From: Dehalobacter sp. DCM
GTDB taxonomy: Bacteria; Bacillota; Desulfitobacteriia; Desulfitobacteriales; Syntrophobotulaceae
Direction of reading: 5' to 3'
Length of the DNA stretch: 64,000 nucleotides
Assembly (NCBI RefSeq): GCF_024972775.1
Contig: NZ_CP092282.1
Coordinates: forward strand, 1,116,001-1,180,000
The notes under the pieces are model-generated. The model was not told the DNA's origin and ran no database searches. It was given only the letters and a program-made list of their open reading frames with translations. The position numbers and the translations under genes are program-made. Below, one piece after another: positions 61,477-64,000 of this stretch. The number at the start of each line of letters is the position of its first letter. Position 1 is the stretch's first letter.

Positions 61477-62412
61477 ATGCCAAAGGATAAAAACTTTAAG
61501 GATACTATTTTCGCTAAAGGGACTGAGATCACTGTTATTTCCAGTGAAGATGAGAATGATTATATTTCATTGACCGATATCGCAAAATATAAAACAGACG
61601 AAAACCCTGGTTATATGATACAGAACTGGATGAGAAATCGTAACGTAGTTCAATTTCTTGGCTTATGGGAGAGGTTAAATAATCCAAAATTCAATTGCCT
61701 CGAATTCGAGGCAATTGAAAATGAAGCTGGACTCAATAGTTTCGTTTTGACACCTAAAAAGTGGATTGAAAAAACAGGAGCTATCGGTATGACTTCGAAG
61801 CAAGGCCGTTATGCAGCTACCTTTGCGCATTCCGATATCGCCTTTGAGTTTGCCTCATGGATTTCGCCGGAGTTTAAACTTTACATTATTAAAGATTATC
61901 AACGCTTAAAAGCGGATGAAAATAGCCACCTGTCAATTGGCTGGAATCTCAACCGTGCTCTTGCGAAAATTAATTATAGGATACATACGGACGCCATCAA
62001 AGAAGTACTAATCCCACCGGATGTTACTCCGCAGAAGCAGAATATTACTTATGCCAATGAAGCTGACCTTTTGAATGTTGCTTTGTTTGGTATGACTGCT
62101 AAAGAGTGGCGACTGGATAATATTGACGCTAAAGGAAATGTCCGTGACGAGGCATCACTTCAGCAGCTTATTGTTCTGTCAAATATGGAAAGCTTGAATG
62201 CAGAGTTCATCCGCCAGGGGTTACCTCAAAAAGAACGTCTCCTGAGGCTTAATGCCAGCGCTAAACAAATGATGAGATCACTGCTGGATAGTGCAGGTAT
62301 TGAACGAATGAAGCAGTTGGAACCCCCTAAGAAATCAAGCGCACAGACTATTGAACGAGAGGAAATTCGCAAGCTCAGAAATTCAAAGAAGAAGCTGATG
62401 CTGGACGAATAG
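61477..62412 (+). CDS. KilA-N domain protein, phage-type
   Basis: 311 residues from ATG 61477 with TAGGGAGG upstream. The KilA-N domain spans about 15-140: YISLTDIAKYK, PGYMIQNWMRNRNVVQFLGL and TPKKWIEKTGAIGMTSKQGR, followed by ATFAHSDIAFEFASWISPEF. The remainder (about 150-311) is helical with a basic end. KilA-N proteins occur in phages and mobile elements as DNA-binding or antirepressor-like proteins. The SOS-type promoter and the neighbouring element remnants support a mobile origin. The gene looks intact. A 30-bp perfect palindrome lies within it. Confidence 0.85.
   Translation: MPKDKNFKDTIFAKGTEITVISSEDENDYISLTDIAKYKTDENPGYMIQNWMRNRNVVQFLGLWERLNNPKFNCLEFEAIENEAGLNSFVLTPKKWIEKTGAIGMTSKQGRYAATFAHSDIAFEFASWISPEFKLYIIKDYQRLKADENSHLSIGWNLNRALAKINYRIHTDAIKEVLIPPDVTPQKQNITYANEADLLNVALFGMTAKEWRLDNIDAKGNVRDEASLQQLIVLSNMESLNAEFIRQGLPQKERLLRLNASAKQMMRSLLDSAGIERMKQLEPPKKSSAQTIEREEIRKLRNSKKKLMLDE
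61690..61719. repeat. Perfect 30-bp palindrome inside the KilA-N gene
   Basis: Left arm TTCAATTGCCTCGAA (61690-61704) is followed immediately by its exact reverse complement (61705-61719). It codes for part of the conserved segment FNCLEFEAIE, so it may be partly fixed by protein sequence. Confidence 0.9.
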
Positions 62413-62601
62413 CGGTGTGTTAGAAACTTGAAATAGTGGAGCGTTTCTGATAGCATTTTGATAACAAAAAATCGGCAAGCGTCGGCTAATATAGAAAACA
62501 GATATAAAAAGCATAAGGAAAAGCATGAAACTACCCCAAATAATATATTTACGTAAAGATTGTCATACACGTGTTATCGAGGATGAGGGGAGAGTCTTAT
62601 C

Positions 62602-63216
62602 ATGAAAAAAAAACAAAAGATGGTATTTATTTTGGTTGCGCTAATTGCTGTTTGCCTCATGTTCCCGGCTTGCGCCTCTGTTCAAAGCGCTATGGAAAAC
62701 CTACAGGGATCGCTGGTAGGGGATAACTTCAAGATTCTTACTTATGACGATTACGGTAATAATACGTTGACCGCTCAAGGGAGAAATATCAATATCGGGT
62801 TGTTTAAAAACTATGCCAATGAAACAGGAGAAGGTTATGCTTCAGAGGTTCTGGAAATCACGGTGGAAGGAAAGCAGCTTCTTCATGTAGGATCGACAAT
62901 CATCTTTGCCGAAAAAGGGATCAATATGATCAAGGATTTCGATTTGCAGTACCTCAAAAATGCAACAACCCAAGGGAAAGCAACGTTTGTTGCCCTGGAT
63001 AGATCGGTGAACAACTACACTAATCTGATCGGTAAAAAGAAGACAATTATCGTTAAATCCCAAATGGGCATTTTAATCGGCGTGTATCAAGGGGACAGAG
63101 TGCTGGTGGAAATCCCAACTGATTTGCCTAAAATGACACGTCTCATTATTGATGGCAAATCTCTCTATATCCACCGGGCCGATTACGAGATTTTTGATAC
63201 AGGTATGTTCAAATAG
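62602..63216 (+). CDS. Lipoprotein of DUF5052 type
   Basis: 204 residues. The N-terminal signal (MKKKQKMVFILVALIAVCLM) ends in the lipobox FPAC, so Cys24 or so would be lipidated and the protein held on the outer face of the membrane. The body (DNFKILTYDDYGNNTLTAQG, then beta-rich sequence) matches DUF5052, a Firmicute lipoprotein family without known function. GAGGGGAGAG precedes the ATG. The gap upstream (62413-62601) shows nothing clear. Confidence 0.8.
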   Translation: MKKKQKMVFILVALIAVCLMFPACASVQSAMENLQGSLVGDNFKILTYDDYGNNTLTAQGRNINIGLFKNYANETGEGYASEVLEITVEGKQLLHVGSTIIFAEKGINMIKDFDLQYLKNATTQGKATFVALDRSVNNYTNLIGKKKTIIVKSQMGILIGVYQGDRVLVEIPTDLPKMTRLIIDGKSLYIHRADYEIFDTGMFK

Positions 63217-63340
63217 AAAAGATATGGTAAAATATAGCATGGTATTAAGTAATCAACTATAAGATCGTATTACGAAATAAATTATAGGTTGTGGACCCTC
63301 TTGGGCAGAGAGGTTATGGTCCTGCCGGAATGAGGTGACT

Positions 63341-64000
63341 GTGCTGGAAAATACATTGGTTGCCGTCTTTGTTTTGATCTATGGCCTGATCATCGGCAGT
63401 TTTTTAAATGTGTGCATTTATCGGATTCCGATTGGAAAGAGTGTCGCCAAGGGACGTTCCTATTGCCCCCATTGTGATTCGCTGATCCCGTGGTATCTGA
63501 ACATTCCTCTGTTCAGTTATCTTTGTCTGAGGGGGCGCTGTGGGAATTGCCAAGCGCCGATTTCTCCGATATACCCGCTCGTCGAAGCACTAAACGGGAT
63601 TCTGTATTTACTCGCTTGGTATACCTACGGGCTGAGCGTGGAAGGCTTATTTGCCGCTATTCTTTTGTCGCTATTGGTCGTTGTGGCCTTTATTGATATG
63701 AAGCACAAGATCATCCCCAATAGTCTTGTTATCATGATATTTGTTCTTGGTGTATTGCATGCGGTTTACCAGAGTGTTTATCTCGGGGTGGATTGGTACT
63801 TGGGGATCATCGGCTTAGTGGCTGCCTCTGTCCCGCTGCTGCTGATCATGCTTATTTATCCGCAGGGGATGGGCGGCGGTGATGTTAAGCTAATGGCGGC
63901 AGCCGGAGTGTTCCTGGGACCAAAGATACTGCTTGCCTTGTTCATCGGCGCTCTGTGCGGAGGATTTTTCTCGTTTTTTCTTTTAGCATGCCGTAAAGGA
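63341..64000 (+). CDS. Prepilin peptidase (PilD/ComC type), C-terminus cut by window end
   Basis: 220 codons are visible from GTG 63341 (AGGTG upstream) to the last base. The start GSFLNVCIYRIP and the zinc-ribbon CPHC ... CGNC (about residues 46-75) are typical of bifunctional type IV prepilin leader peptidases. The catalytic aspartates lie in FIDMKHKIIPN near 122 and GGGDVKLM near 183. Several membrane helices follow. It would cleave and methylate prepilins at the membrane; pilin genes may follow outside the window. Confidence 0.93.
   Translation, partial: MLENTLVAVFVLIYGLIIGSFLNVCIYRIPIGKSVAKGRSYCPHCDSLIPWYLNIPLFSYLCLRGRCGNCQAPISPIYPLVEALNGILYLLAWYTYGLSVEGLFAAILLSLLVVVAFIDMKHKIIPNSLVIMIFVLGVLHAVYQSVYLGVDWYLGIIGLVAASVPLLLIMLIYPQGMGGGDVKLMAAAGVFLGPKILLALFIGALCGGFFSFFLLACRKG

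Overview
The window looks like a chromosomal segment of an anaerobic, low-to-mid GC Firmicute of the Peptococcaceae/Desulfitobacteriaceae type (Desulfitobacterium, Desulfosporosinus and relatives). This is inferred from gene content: many molybdenum enzymes, a selenocysteine formate dehydrogenase, corrinoid methyltransferase proteins, CIRCE-controlled groESL, MurT/GatD, a MazEF-type toxin-antitoxin pair and strong Firmicute ribosome binding sites. No rRNA, tRNA or CRISPR array was recognised. All family assignments were made by eye from motifs and remembered family members; no database search was run.

Layout. 1-5038: end of a polysulfide/DMSO-reductase type electron-transfer unit (4Fe-4S subunit, NrfD membrane subunit), then a radical SAM enzyme coupled to an acetylene-hydratase-like Mo/W enzyme. 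5096-5983: nucleoside hydrolase. 6125-12147: molybdenum cofactor block led by a candidate Moco riboswitch (moeA, a second molybdopterin-binding protein, moaA, moaC, moaB/mog, mobB, MOSC). 12242-14039: an MFS transporter preceded by a sigma-54 promoter and a decayed piece of a transhydroxylase gene. 14299-25904: housekeeping genes (gamma-carbonic-anhydrase fold, murT-gatD, RHH antitoxin/EndoA toxin, tex, amidohydrolase, tsaE-tsaB-rimI-tsaD, 5-formyl-THF cyclo-ligase). 25976-31137: a three-gene NAD-linked formate dehydrogenase whose catalytic subunit reads an in-frame UGA as selenocysteine. 31452-36886: NYN protein, MarR, DegV, and an ArsR regulator next to a multidomain CoA-disulfide-reductase/rhodanese/TusA/DsrE protein.

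37046-51571 is the most distinctive region. Two large subunits and one small subunit related to pyrogallol-phloroglucinol transhydroxylase lie beside two uroporphyrinogen-decarboxylase-fold methyltransferases, a corrinoid protein, a CobW-type GTPase, a sigma-54 activator and an MFS transporter. Three near-consensus -24/-12 promoters and three copies of a TGRACGTYCR-like palindrome tie these units together as a probable regulon. The simplest reading is uptake, demethylation and hydroxyl transfer on a methoxylated/polyhydroxylated aromatic substrate; this is inference.

51961-60176 holds mobA with a PII-like gene, groESL, a possible small RNA, galU, a LolA-fold-like exported protein and hpt-guaA. 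60263-61233 holds decayed mobile-element pieces (MobV relaxase, TnpV), followed by an SOS-box KilA-N gene, a DUF5052-like lipoprotein and a prepilin peptidase cut by the window end. Two families of dispersed intergenic repeats run through the window.
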